A stretch of 64,000 nt of DNA, from positions 1 to 64,000 of the forward strand of contig CAKMYZ010000007.1 of the NCBI GenBank assembly GCA_929200255.1, read 5' to 3'. Made by a program: the position numbers and the translations under genes. Origin of the DNA: an uncultured Alphaproteobacteria bacterium (GTDB lineage Bacteria > Pseudomonadota > Alphaproteobacteria > Rhodobacterales > Rhodobacteraceae). Positions 36,777 to 44,802 of the stretch are shown here, in pieces. Position 1 is the first letter of the stretch; the number at the start of each line of letters is the position of its first letter. The notes beneath the pieces are model-generated. The model searched no databases. It saw only the letters and a list, made by a program, of their open reading frames with translations, and was not told the origin of the DNA.

Positions 36777-37438
36777 CGCCGGCGGTCACTGTTCTGCAGC
36801 TGGACACGGATTTTCCGCGCATTGCGGGGGACGTGGGCTGCCCAGACACCTACTGTGGCGACATCGAAATCCTGCGTATTTCGGGGGCAAGCGTCGGCCA
36901 GATCGTGAATGCTGATCCTGCCGCAATCGACATTGCACCGTTTGAAGACACATTGGCACAGGCGGGCGGTGATGTGATTGTGACGTCTTGCGGGTTCCTG
37001 TCATACTGGCAGACGCATCTCGCACAGCGCACAGACAAGCCGTTCATCAGCTCTGTCCTGACGGCATTGCCGGACCTGTGTACACGGTATGCGCCACAAG
37101 ACATTCTCACCGTCACCTTTGACGCCGAAAGCCTTAACACCGCCCATTTTGGCACCCATCAAACCGACGTCATCGGATTGCCAAGCGATCTGCATTTGCG
37201 GTCGGTGATCGCCGAAAACCTGACCGTGTTGGATGCCAAACGCGCGGGCCGTGAAATCGTTGATCTTGTCGCGACTTACTGCAAAATCCACCACAAACAT
37301 ATCCTGTTGGAATGCACCAATTTACCTCCCTACAAATTTGCGCTCGCCGCTCAAACAGGCCTTCCCATTACCGATATCCTCACGTTGATTGAGGACGTCC
37401 GCCCGCACACCATCCACCCAGAATACCTGATTCCATAA
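36773..37438 (+). CDS. Asp/Glu racemase superfamily protein
   Basis: 221 residues from ATG 36773, overlapping the dctM stop by 4 bp. The two catalytic-type cysteines of the superfamily are present, in VTSCGFLSYW and LLECTNLPPYK. The fold fits amino-acid or hydantoin racemases or arylmalonate decarboxylase-like enzymes. In this operon it would interconvert enantiomers of the TRAP-imported substrate so that the DadA-like enzyme can act on one form. That role is inference from position. Confidence 0.75.
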   Translation: MTPAVTVLQLDTDFPRIAGDVGCPDTYCGDIEILRISGASVGQIVNADPAAIDIAPFEDTLAQAGGDVIVTSCGFLSYWQTHLAQRTDKPFISSVLTALPDLCTRYAPQDILTVTFDAESLNTAHFGTHQTDVIGLPSDLHLRSVIAENLTVLDAKRAGREIVDLVATYCKIHHKHILLECTNLPPYKFALAAQTGLPITDILTLIEDVRPHTIHPEYLIP

Positions 37439-37449
37439 CGGAGACCGCC

Positions 37450-38430
37450 ATGCCGACAGATTTTGCAAACGCCGAATCAACCGACGTCAATGCGATCCCC
37501 ATGATCGACATATCAGGCGCAATGTCCGGTGATGATATCAACGGCGTCGCAGATGCGATTTATGCGGCAGCGCTTGATCACGGTTTCTTTTACATCTCAA
37601 ACCATGGGATCGATCCGGCTTTGATGGAACAAGCGTTTGCAGTCTCCAAAGCGTTCTTCGATCTGCCCGAAGAGGTCAAACAAACCGTCGCCGTGGACAA
37701 AAATCAACGGGGGTGGTTGGCGCAAGGGATGTCGCGACTGCAAGGATCCAAGACACATGACCTGAAAGAGGTTTTCTTTTGGGGCACCCACACCGAAGCC
37801 GATGACCCGGATCTGCTTGCGGGGAAACCGTTGTGCGCCATGAACAAGTGGCCAAGCGACTTCCCCCGTCTTCAAGAGGATCTCATTCCCTATTACGACG
37901 CAGTGTGCCATGTGGCCCGCCGTGTCATGGCGGCGGTCGCAGTCAGTCTTGATCAGCCAGCAGATTTCTTTGACCCGGCCTATGCCAAACCCCTCGCACG
38001 GGGTCAGATGGTATATTATCCCGCATCGACGGTGCAGGACGAAGCAGAGGCACGTTTTGGCGTCGCCCCGCACACGGATTTCGGCGTCCTAACCGTCTTG
38101 ATGCAAGACAGCAGTGGCGGGCTGCAAGTGCAGGCGAAATCGGGTGACTGGATCGAAGCGCCACCGATCCCCGGCACATTGGTCTGCAACATCGGTGATC
38201 TGTTGGCACGGTGGAGCAACAACCGATTTGCCTCAACCGTACACCGCGTCATCAACCGTACGAGCAATGCGCGCTACTCAATTCCTGTGTTTTTTGACCC
38301 ACATACAGATACCCTCATTGATCCAACAGGTCTTGGCATATCTGCAAACCAAAGCGCATACGAACCCGTTCGCGCCGGCGAACATATCATGGGACGCAAC
38401 GCAAAAAGCTTTGCCCAGTATAAGACTTAG
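37450..38430 (+). CDS. Isopenicillin N synthase-like 2-oxoglutarate/Fe(II) oxygenase
   Basis: 326 residues. The N-terminal DIOX_N domain includes MIDISGA, HGFFYISNHGI and FFDLPEEVKQ. The double-stranded beta-helix core has the iron ligands in APHTDFGVLTVLMQD (His, Asp) and STVHRVIN (His), and the Arg of RYSIPVFFDP for 2-oxoglutarate. These soluble enzymes hydroxylate or desaturate small molecules. It is the last gene of the operon and is followed by a hairpin terminator. A role in oxidising the imported compound is likely. Confidence 0.85.
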   Translation: MPTDFANAESTDVNAIPMIDISGAMSGDDINGVADAIYAAALDHGFFYISNHGIDPALMEQAFAVSKAFFDLPEEVKQTVAVDKNQRGWLAQGMSRLQGSKTHDLKEVFFWGTHTEADDPDLLAGKPLCAMNKWPSDFPRLQEDLIPYYDAVCHVARRVMAAVAVSLDQPADFFDPAYAKPLARGQMVYYPASTVQDEAEARFGVAPHTDFGVLTVLMQDSSGGLQVQAKSGDWIEAPPIPGTLVCNIGDLLARWSNNRFASTVHRVINRTSNARYSIPVFFDPHTDTLIDPTGLGISANQSAYEPVRAGEHIMGRNAKSFAQYKT

Positions 38431-38543
38431 GGATGCCGAAATGACCAACTCATGTTCGGTTCGAACGAGTTAACGATCGTCATCCTCCCTCGCTTGCATC
38501 ACATCACCGCGTAATCAGTGCGCGGATGGCATCAGGTGTCATC

Positions 38544-38571
38544 AAACACCAAGATATTCATCTTGGTGTTT
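38544..38571 (+). terminator. Terminator after the TRAP/oxygenase operon
   Basis: AAACACCAAGAT and ATCTTGGTGTTT form a perfect 12-bp stem with loop ATTC. It sits between the convergent oxygenase and DUF1638 genes and may serve both. Confidence 0.75.
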
Positions 38572-38624
38572 CTTCAGATTTGGTGTTTGGACCCGGATTT
38601 GAACGTCTGCTGTCGGGACTGCAT

Positions 38625-39251
38625 TTAAGACAGGTCGACTAAAGCGGTCGTCAGGTCACCGTAGCCAGTAAAGCGTCGCTCAAACACAAGCCCCAGCCTG
38701 TCAGCACAGGCTTGCGCCTTTTGGGTCAGAACTGGGTCGTCTGTCTGGGCCTGATAGACCAGTTTTTCATAGTTGCCAAAGTACATATCGCGTAGTTCGG
38801 GGTGACGTCCCAATCCCAAGGGGTCCCATACAAAGGCATCAAACTGACGGACAAGGAAATCGGTCAGGTAGAAGGCCGTCATTTCATCCTGTGCCGCAAA
38901 GGCCTCATTGCCTTCAAAGAAGGAATAGCAGTGGGGCCCGGCAACCATTTCAACACCCATTTCGGCGCAGGCCGTTTGCAACTGGCCCCCGGTGCCACAG
39001 TCGGCATAAACGACAAAGATCGTCTGATAGGCATCGCGATGCTTTGCCACGGCCTCTCGCACGGCAGGCACAATGCGGTCGGGGTGATTGTGCAGGATTG
39101 CTGGCAGGCATTGCAGGTCAAGATGGCGCAACCCCAGTCCTTGCTTGATCGCCAATATCTCGCGGGCCAGTGCGCCGCAGGCAATCAGCAGGACACGACC
39201 TGTCCCTTCAGGGGGCAGGCCATCAGTTGTTAGGATCGCGTCTGTGGTCAC
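38625..39251 (-). CDS. DUF1638 domain protein
   Basis: 208 residues. Conserved segments include VLLIACGALAREILAI, LDLQCLPAILHNHPDRI, VVYADCGTGGQL and MVAGPHCYSFF, with several Cys and His that could bind a metal. DUF1638 proteins are found beside corrinoid proteins and methyltransferases in methanogens and roseobacters, and here too the corrinoid protein gene lies just upstream on the same strand. Its function is not known to me; a part in corrinoid loading, repair or methyl transfer is an inference from linkage. Confidence 0.8.
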   Translation of the reverse strand: MTTDAILTTDGLPPEGTGRVLLIACGALAREILAIKQGLGLRHLDLQCLPAILHNHPDRIVPAVREAVAKHRDAYQTIFVVYADCGTGGQLQTACAEMGVEMVAGPHCYSFFEGNEAFAAQDEMTAFYLTDFLVRQFDAFVWDPLGLGRHPELRDMYFGNYEKLVYQAQTDDPVLTQKAQACADRLGLVFERRFTGYGDLTTALVDLS

Positions 39252-39260
39252 GTGCCTGTC

Positions 39261-39458
39261 CTAGCTTTCTGTTTTGCTTGACGGTCCCTTTCGGCGGCGC
39301 ACCGCAAGTGATGCGCAAAGGGCGCACACGCTAAGTGCGGCGATCCCCAGCAATGGCGGCAATTGCAACGCCCTGGCAAACGAAACCGCGACAACCACCG
39401 TGCCAGCAGCAGCAGCGATTACAAAGGTAAGCAGAATGATAAGACGGTCAAAAGGCAT
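39261..39458 (-). CDS. Small two-helix membrane protein
   Basis: 65 residues. Two hydrophobic segments (LIILLTFVIAAAAGTVVVAV and LLGIAALSVCALCASLAV) are followed by a basic tail (RRRKG). It lies between the DUF1638 gene and the corrinoid gene on the same strand and ends 9 bp before the DUF1638 start. I do not recognise a family. Confidence 0.6.
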   Translation of the reverse strand: MPFDRLIILLTFVIAAAAGTVVVAVSFARALQLPPLLGIAALSVCALCASLAVRRRKGPSSKTES

Positions 39459-39508
39459 GTCGTCCTCCTCTGGTTTGCAGATAAGGACGACATGGCCAAT
39501 TTGTAAGA

Positions 39509-40216
39509 TCAGACTGCCGCGGCACCCTGATTGTGCCTGCGCGCCATGAAGGTTTTGGCCGTTTCCACCGCAACAGCGGCGTCGCGGCAGTAGGCATCGG
39601 CACCAATGGCTTTGCCGAACTCCTCGTTAAGAGGTGCGCCGCCAACCAGCACGACATAATCTTCGCGCAGGCCTTTTTCGACCATCGTGTCGATGACAAC
39701 CTTCATGTAGGGCATCGTCGTGGTCAGCAGGGCGGACATGCCAAGGATGTCAGGCTGTTCGGTTTCAAGCGCCTCAAGATAAGCCTCCACCGCGTTGTTG
39801 ATCCCCAGATCAACCACTTCAAAGCCCGCACCTTCCATCATCATCGATACTAGATTCTTGCCAATGTCATGGATGTCGCCCTTCACCGTGCCAATCACCA
39901 TCTTGCCCACGCGAGGTGCGCCGGTTTCGGCCAGCAACGGCTTGAGGATGGACATGCCACCCTTCATTGCATTGGCTGCCAACAGAACCTCTGGCACAAA
40001 CAGGATGCCGTCACGGAAGTCGTGGCCAACGATGGTCATGCCGCCGACAAGTGCTTCTGTCAGGATGCGATAAGGCGGCCAATCGCGGCTGAGAAGGATG
40101 TTCACCCCTTCTTCGATTTCTTCCTTCATGCCGTCATAAAGGTCGTCGAACATCTGCGCGACAAGGTCTTCGTCGTTCAGTTCGGACAGGATGATGTCAT
40201 CTTCTTCGTCGGACAT
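39509..40216 (-). CDS. Corrinoid (B12-binding) protein, split MetH module
   Basis: 235 residues from ATG 40216 (AAAGGG upstream); the frame to 40270 adds 18 unlike residues. The N-terminal helical cap domain (IEEGVNILLSRDWPPYRILTEALVGGM) is followed by the Rossmann B12 domain with VKGDIHDIGKNLV, whose His is the lower cobalt ligand, then GMSALLTTTM and VLVGGAPLN. It shuttles a methyl group from methyl-THF to an acceptor. With the homocysteine methyltransferase 1.3 kb away and the methyl-THF methyltransferase at 7373, it completes a three-part methionine synthase. The reactivase that such systems need is not in the window. Confidence 0.88.
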   Translation of the reverse strand: MSDEEDDIILSELNDEDLVAQMFDDLYDGMKEEIEEGVNILLSRDWPPYRILTEALVGGMTIVGHDFRDGILFVPEVLLAANAMKGGMSILKPLLAETGAPRVGKMVIGTVKGDIHDIGKNLVSMMMEGAGFEVVDLGINNAVEAYLEALETEQPDILGMSALLTTTMPYMKVVIDTMVEKGLREDYVVLVGGAPLNEEFGKAIGADAYCRDAAVAVETAKTFMARRHNQGAAAV

Positions 40217-40314
40217 GGGCCAACCCTTTGCAAAATCGTCTGAAAACAGTAGTGCGCCTGTTTGCTTCAATCTACCTGCTGAAATCCGACATGTCCAAGA
40301 ACATGACCGACGTG

Positions 40315-40346
40315 TGCTTGAGTGTGTTCCTGATATGTTCTAATAT
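40315..40346 (+). promoter_or_regulatory. Promoter with LexA (SOS) box in its spacer
   Basis: TTGAGT (-35-like) and TAATAT (-10-like, 40341-40346) are separated by 17 bp. The spacer contains GTTCCTGATATGTTC (40326-40340), an exact GTTC-N7-GTTC LexA site. LexA bound here would block RNA polymerase directly. The predicted transcript start falls at or next to the ATG at 40352, so the message would be leaderless. Confidence 0.75.
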
Positions 40347-40351
40347 TCATT

Positions 40352-41434
40352 ATGAGCGATCTTCCATTTCAGAAATCTCACCGAACGCCGGGGCGCGGGG
40401 CCGCGTCGAATCCTGATAACAGGTTTGACCGCTTCCACGCAGAGGCGGTGGATGATGGCTGGGAAAGGGATGAAGATCTGCCGGTGCTCCGCACCGAAGT
40501 GCGCAACGAGATGGTGCGTAAGGTGATCAGCCGCAATACCTCGCCTGATTTGTCATTTGACCAGTCGATGAACCCTTATCGCGGTTGCGAACATGGCTGC
40601 ATTTATTGCTTTGCCCGGCCAAGCCATGCGTTTCTGGGGTTGTCGCCCGGTCTGGATTTCGAGACCAAGCTGATTGCACGGCCAAATGCGGCTGCGCAAC
40701 TGCGCAAAGAGCTTAGTAATCCACGCTACGTCCCAAAGACCCTGGCCATCGGTACCAATACAGATCCGTATCAACCGATTGAAAAGTCGCGAAAGATCAT
40801 GCGTGATGTCTTGCAGGTGCTGAGCGATTTCAACCATCCCGTGGGGATTGTGACCAAAGGCACCTTAATCGAACGCGATATTGATATTCTGGCACCCATG
40901 GCTGCCAAAGGGTTGCTGCGCGTTGGCATGTCTGTCACCACACTTGATCCCGCAACCGCCCGCGCGATGGAGCCGCGTGTCCCAGCGCCCGCCGCGCGGT
41001 TGCGCAGCATAAGGCGCCTGACGGATGCGGGGATTCCTGTGCGCGTGATGGTGTCGCCGGTGGTGCCTGCGCTGACCGATCACGAGCTTGAAGCGATCCT
41101 GCAAGCCGCCCAGAAGGCCGGGGCGGTTGCGGCCTCTTCCATTGTGCTGCGGTTGCCACGCGAGGTGGCAGGCCTGTTTCAGGACTGGATAGAAGAAACC
41201 TATCCGGATCGTGCGGCACGGATCATGGGACGCGTGCGCGAACTGCATGGCGGCAAGACCTATGATCCGGCCTTTGGCAGGCGGATGACCGGGCAGGGCG
41301 AGTGGGCCGCGGTCATGCGCCAGCGGTTCAAGCTCGCCGCACGTAAGCTCGGACTTGACCGGAGCCTGCCCCCCTTGCGGACCGACCTTTTCGCGCGGCC
41401 ACCGCGCGTGGGGGATCAGCTTTCATTCCTGTGA
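40352..41434 (+). CDS. PA0069/SplB-like radical SAM protein, predicted SOS-regulated
   Basis: 360 residues. The N-terminal RGAASNPDNRFDRFH is characteristic of the PA0069 family. The radical SAM cluster motif CEHGCIYC lies in NPYRGCEHGCIYCFARPSH, followed by LAIGTNTDPYQPIE and VGIVTKGTLIERD. These proteins resemble spore photoproduct lyase in fold but their substrate is unknown. A LexA box sits in the promoter 11 bp before the start, and no ribosome site is present. The SOS link points towards DNA or nucleotide repair; this is inference. Confidence 0.88.
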   Translation: MSDLPFQKSHRTPGRGAASNPDNRFDRFHAEAVDDGWERDEDLPVLRTEVRNEMVRKVISRNTSPDLSFDQSMNPYRGCEHGCIYCFARPSHAFLGLSPGLDFETKLIARPNAAAQLRKELSNPRYVPKTLAIGTNTDPYQPIEKSRKIMRDVLQVLSDFNHPVGIVTKGTLIERDIDILAPMAAKGLLRVGMSVTTLDPATARAMEPRVPAPAARLRSIRRLTDAGIPVRVMVSPVVPALTDHELEAILQAAQKAGAVAASSIVLRLPREVAGLFQDWIEETYPDRAARIMGRVRELHGGKTYDPAFGRRMTGQGEWAAVMRQRFKLAARKLGLDRSLPPLRTDLFARPPRVGDQLSFL

Positions 41435-41477
41435 TGCCGGGCATGCGGCGCGGGCAGCGCCCCCTCGGAGCCTGCCG

Positions 41478-42494
41478 TTATGTCCGGCGTCGTCGTCCGC
41501 GCCGCGGTGCCGCTGTTGGGCCCGCGTCGTCGGTTCCGTCAGAGGCGGATGAGAACGCACCCAATGCATTCGTGATTGCGTCCAGCGTGGGTGTCGCACC
41601 TTTTGGGCGGGTCTCAAGCGCCTCGCGCATGGCGCGCAAATGGTCCGGTGTTGTGCCGCAGCAACCCCCGATGATCGTGGCCCCACAATCGCGCGCCAGC
41701 GCAGCGTAATCGGCCATCAGTGCAGGCGTGCCGTCATAGTGGATATGGCCATCGTGGTATTTTGGAATGCCGGCGTTACCCTTGGCAATAATCGGAAGGT
41801 CGCTGCCCGCAGCAGAAAACCCCAGAACTGTACGGAGCAAGTCCGATGCGCCAGTCCCACAATTGGCCCCAAAAGCAAGGGGTTGGTGGGTGATTTTGTC
41901 CACTTTCTTGGCCAGAGCGGTTGAGGTAACCCCCATCATCGTACGCCCAGCAGTGTCAAAGCTCATCGTGCCGCACCAGGGCATATCTGCCAGCGCAAAG
42001 GCCTCGGCCGCGGCGACGTATTCCTCGGCCGCGCTGATTGTTTCGACCCAAAGCACATCCGCGCCGCCTGCTTTTAATCCCTCGGCCTGTTCGTGGAACA
42101 TCTCAACCGCGATCTCATGCGTCAGGCTGCCCATAGGGGCCATAATCTCGCCCGTTGGGCCAACCGACCCCGCAACAACAATTGTCCGCCCTGACGCGTC
42201 GGCAACGTCCCGTCCCAGGTTTGCTGCCGCTTCGTTCAGCTCCTTCACTCGTCCTTCGGCACCATGTAGTTTAAGGCGCGATGCATTTGCGCCAAAGCTA
42301 TTTGTCAGAAAAATATCGCTGCCAGCGTCTGCCGCCCCTTTGTAGAGCGCTTTGATTTTTGCGGTTTCATCGATGTTCCACATCTCGGGCGCGTCACCGG
42401 ACATCAGCCCCATGTTGAAAAGGTTCGTACCCGTGGCACCGTCGGCCATGAGCCAATCGCGTGTTTCAAGCAGTGTGGAAAGGGCGTTTGTCAT
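41478..42494 (-). CDS. bmt: Betaine/homocysteine S-methyltransferase-like (split MetH homocysteine module)
   Basis: 338 residues. ADGATGTNLFNMG opens the homocysteine-binding barrel. The three zinc cysteines are in GANCGTG and GGCCGTTPDH. NSFGANASRL and VAGSVGPTGE are typical. The family transfers methyl groups from betaine, S-methylmethionine or a methyl-corrinoid to homocysteine. In this genome the companion corrinoid and pterin proteins stand alone, so it probably takes its methyl group from the corrinoid protein to make methionine. A betaine role cannot be excluded. The C-terminus ends in a basic RRGRRRR tail. Confidence 0.85.
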   Translation of the reverse strand: MTNALSTLLETRDWLMADGATGTNLFNMGLMSGDAPEMWNIDETAKIKALYKGAADAGSDIFLTNSFGANASRLKLHGAEGRVKELNEAAANLGRDVADASGRTIVVAGSVGPTGEIMAPMGSLTHEIAVEMFHEQAEGLKAGGADVLWVETISAAEEYVAAAEAFALADMPWCGTMSFDTAGRTMMGVTSTALAKKVDKITHQPLAFGANCGTGASDLLRTVLGFSAAGSDLPIIAKGNAGIPKYHDGHIHYDGTPALMADYAALARDCGATIIGGCCGTTPDHLRAMREALETRPKGATPTLDAITNALGAFSSASDGTDDAGPTAAPRRGRRRRT

Positions 42495-42636
42495 AGGTCA
42501 TAGGCTCCGCTGTCGTTGATAGTGCGGTGTCACGTCCCGCGATCCGATGCAAATGCAAACCATGCATGTTCTTTATGCGCAAATTCACCAAACCGCGCCG
42601 ACCCCGACGCGGCTCCGAGATGTCGTGGCGCGGGGT

Positions 42637-42951
42637 TTAGACTTCGTTGAGCAGCTGTGCCTTGGCCTCACTCATGCATTCGGCCATTTTCGCACGGATC
42701 GTAGCCTCGTCCGCCTTGTCGCCAAGGTCGCCTGCAAGCTTGCGATAGACATCTTCGTCACCTGCTTCTTCGAAATCGGCCTTGATGACTTCCTTGGCGT
42801 AGGCGTCGGCATCATCCCCGGTTTTTCCCAACAAATCCGCAGCCCAAAGGCCGACCAGTTTGTTGCGGCGCGCCTCGGCCTTGAATTGCATCTGCGCGTC
42901 ATGGGCGAATTTGTTTTCAAATGCATTTTCGCGGTCGTCAAAGCTGCTCAT
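42637..42951 (-). CDS. ATPase inhibitor subunit zeta (DUF1476)
   Basis: 104 residues, mostly helical. The start SSFDDRENAFENKFAHDAQMQFKAEARRNKLVGLWAA is the hallmark of the alphaproteobacterial zeta subunit, whose N-terminal segment inserts into the F1 head and blocks ATP hydrolysis. The rest is a four-helix bundle. It is a single gene, divergent from purC. Confidence 0.93.
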   Translation of the reverse strand: MSSFDDRENAFENKFAHDAQMQFKAEARRNKLVGLWAADLLGKTGDDADAYAKEVIKADFEEAGDEDVYRKLAGDLGDKADEATIRAKMAECMSEAKAQLLNEV

Positions 42952-43084
42952 GGCTGGGCCTCATGGTTTGGATCACTGTTGGTATTGATATGCCCCCTAG
43001 GGTGCTTGCCCGCAAGGGGGGCTTGCACTATGACGCGCACATGACATGGCCCGACGGGGGCACATGCAGGGGCAAGGGGTGAAT

Positions 43085-43849
43085 ATGGCACGCCGCAAGA
43101 AGATTTACGAAGGCAAGGCAAAGATCTTGTATGAAGGCCCAGAACCGGGCACGCTGGTCCAGTACTTCAAGGACGATGCGACCGCCTTCAACGCCGAAAA
43201 GAAAGACGTGATCGAAGGCAAGGGCGTGCTCAACAACCGCCTGTCCGAGTTTTTTATGACAGGGTTGAGCCAAATTGGCATTCCGACCCACTTCATCAAA
43301 CGGCTGAACATGCGCGAGCAGTTGATCCGCCAGGTCGAGATTATTCCGCTTGAGGTGATCGTGCGCAACTTTGCCGCCGGGTCCATGGCCAAGCGTCTGG
43401 GCATGGAAGAGGGCACAGCCCTGCCGCGCCCGATTGTCGAGTTCTCTTACAAGGACGATAGTCTAGGCGATCCGCTCGTGCCCGAGGAGTATATCATCGC
43501 ATTCGGCTGGGCGACCCAGCAGGATATGGATGATATCGTCAGCCTTGCCCTGCGCGTGAACGACTGGATGTCCGGTGTGATGTATGGTGTCGGGATCAAG
43601 CTGGTTGATTTCAAAATCGAGATTGGTCGGGTTTGGGACAATGAATTCATGCGCTTGATGCTTGCCGATGAGATCAGCCCTGACAGCTGCCGTTTGTGGG
43701 ACATTGAGACAGGTCAAAAACTGGACAAGGATGTCTTTCGCCGTGATCTGGGTAACCTGACCGACGCCTACACAGAGGTGGCCCGCCGTTTGGGCGTGAT
43801 GCCATCAAATGTGACCCATGCCCCCAGCAAACCTACCTTGATCAACTAA
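43085..43849 (+). CDS. purC: SAICAR synthetase
   Basis: 254 residues from ATG 43085, with AAGGGG upstream. Motifs are [50 protein letters not shown] and [10 protein letters not shown]. It condenses CAIR with aspartate using ATP. It starts an operon with purS and purQ. Confidence 0.97.
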   Translation: MARRKKIYEGKAKILYEGPEPGTLVQYFKDDATAFNAEKKDVIEGKGVLNNRLSEFFMTGLSQIGIPTHFIKRLNMREQLIRQVEIIPLEVIVRNFAAGSMAKRLGMEEGTALPRPIVEFSYKDDSLGDPLVPEEYIIAFGWATQQDMDDIVSLALRVNDWMSGVMYGVGIKLVDFKIEIGRVWDNEFMRLMLADEISPDSCRLWDIETGQKLDKDVFRRDLGNLTDAYTEVARRLGVMPSNVTHAPSKPTLIN

Positions 43850-43860
43850 AGGACGACCCA

Positions 43861-44091
43861 ATGAAAGCCCGCGTATATGTCATGTTGAAAAATGGCGTTC
43901 TTGATCCGCAAGGCGAGGCCGTGCGCCATGCGCTTGGCACATTGGGTTTTGATGGCGTTGAAGGTGTGCGCCAAGGCAAGGTGATCGAGCTTGACCTGGC
44001 CGCTGGCACCTCCGAGGCCACGATCGAGCAGATGTGTGAAAAATTGCTCGCCAATACGGTCATCGAAAGTTACCGGATCGAGGTGCTGTGA
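43861..44091 (+). CDS. purS: Phosphoribosylformylglycinamidine synthase subunit PurS
   Basis: 76 residues. [20 protein letters not shown] and [12 protein letters not shown] are standard. PurS bridges PurL and PurQ in the three-part FGAM synthetase. It starts 11 bp after purC. Confidence 0.96.
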   Translation: MKARVYVMLKNGVLDPQGEAVRHALGTLGFDGVEGVRQGKVIELDLAAGTSEATIEQMCEKLLANTVIESYRIEVL

Positions 44092-44759
44092 TGCGCGCCG
44101 CTGTCATCGTTTTCCCCGGCTCGAACTGCGATCGCGATATGGCTGTCGCTTTGCGTGCGGCTGGTGCGGATGTGCAGATGGTCTGGCACAAGGATGCCAG
44201 CCTGCCTGAAGGTATTGATCTTGTGGCCGTACCTGGTGGGTTCTCGTTTGGTGATTACCTGCGCTGTGGTGCGATTGCGGCGCAATCCCCGATTTGTCAG
44301 GCGGTTGTCGGTCACGCTGCGCGCGGTGGTTATGTTCTGGGTGTCTGCAACGGCTTTCAGGTTTTGACGGAAACAGGGTTGTTGCCCGGTGCGCTGATGC
44401 GCAATGCGAACTTGAAGTTCGTCTGTAAAACTACTGACCTTAAAGTGGAAACATCTGCCAGCGCCTTTACCGAAGGGTACAACGCGGGTGATACGGTTGG
44501 CTTCCCCGTGGCGCATCATGACGGAAACTACACCGTTGATGACGCCACGCTGACGGCATTGCGCGGCGAAGATCGTATTGCATTCACATATGGCGACAAT
44601 CCCAACGGATCGATTGCCGGTATCGCGGGCGTTCTGTCGGAAAACCGTCGCGTGCTTGGCATGATGCCGCACCCTGAACGCGCCGTCGACGAAGGTCATG
44701 GCGGGACGGATGGGCAGGCACTTTTTCGCGGGCTGATCGGGCAATTGGCCACAGCGTAA
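44091..44759 (+). CDS. purQ: Phosphoribosylformylglycinamidine synthase subunit PurQ (glutaminase)
   Basis: 222 residues from ATG 44091, which shares a base with the purS stop (TGATG); GTG 44088 is an alternative. [13 protein letters not shown] begins the class I glutaminase, the nucleophile Cys is in GVCNGFQVL, and MMPHPERAV carries the catalytic His. It feeds ammonia to PurL, whose gene is not in the window. Confidence 0.96.
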   Translation: MRAAVIVFPGSNCDRDMAVALRAAGADVQMVWHKDASLPEGIDLVAVPGGFSFGDYLRCGAIAAQSPICQAVVGHAARGGYVLGVCNGFQVLTETGLLPGALMRNANLKFVCKTTDLKVETSASAFTEGYNAGDTVGFPVAHHDGNYTVDDATLTALRGEDRIAFTYGDNPNGSIAGIAGVLSENRRVLGMMPHPERAVDEGHGGTDGQALFRGLIGQLATA

Positions 44760-44802
44760 GCTGACGCTTGCTGGATTGCTGTGGGGCGCATAGACTCGCC
44801 CA

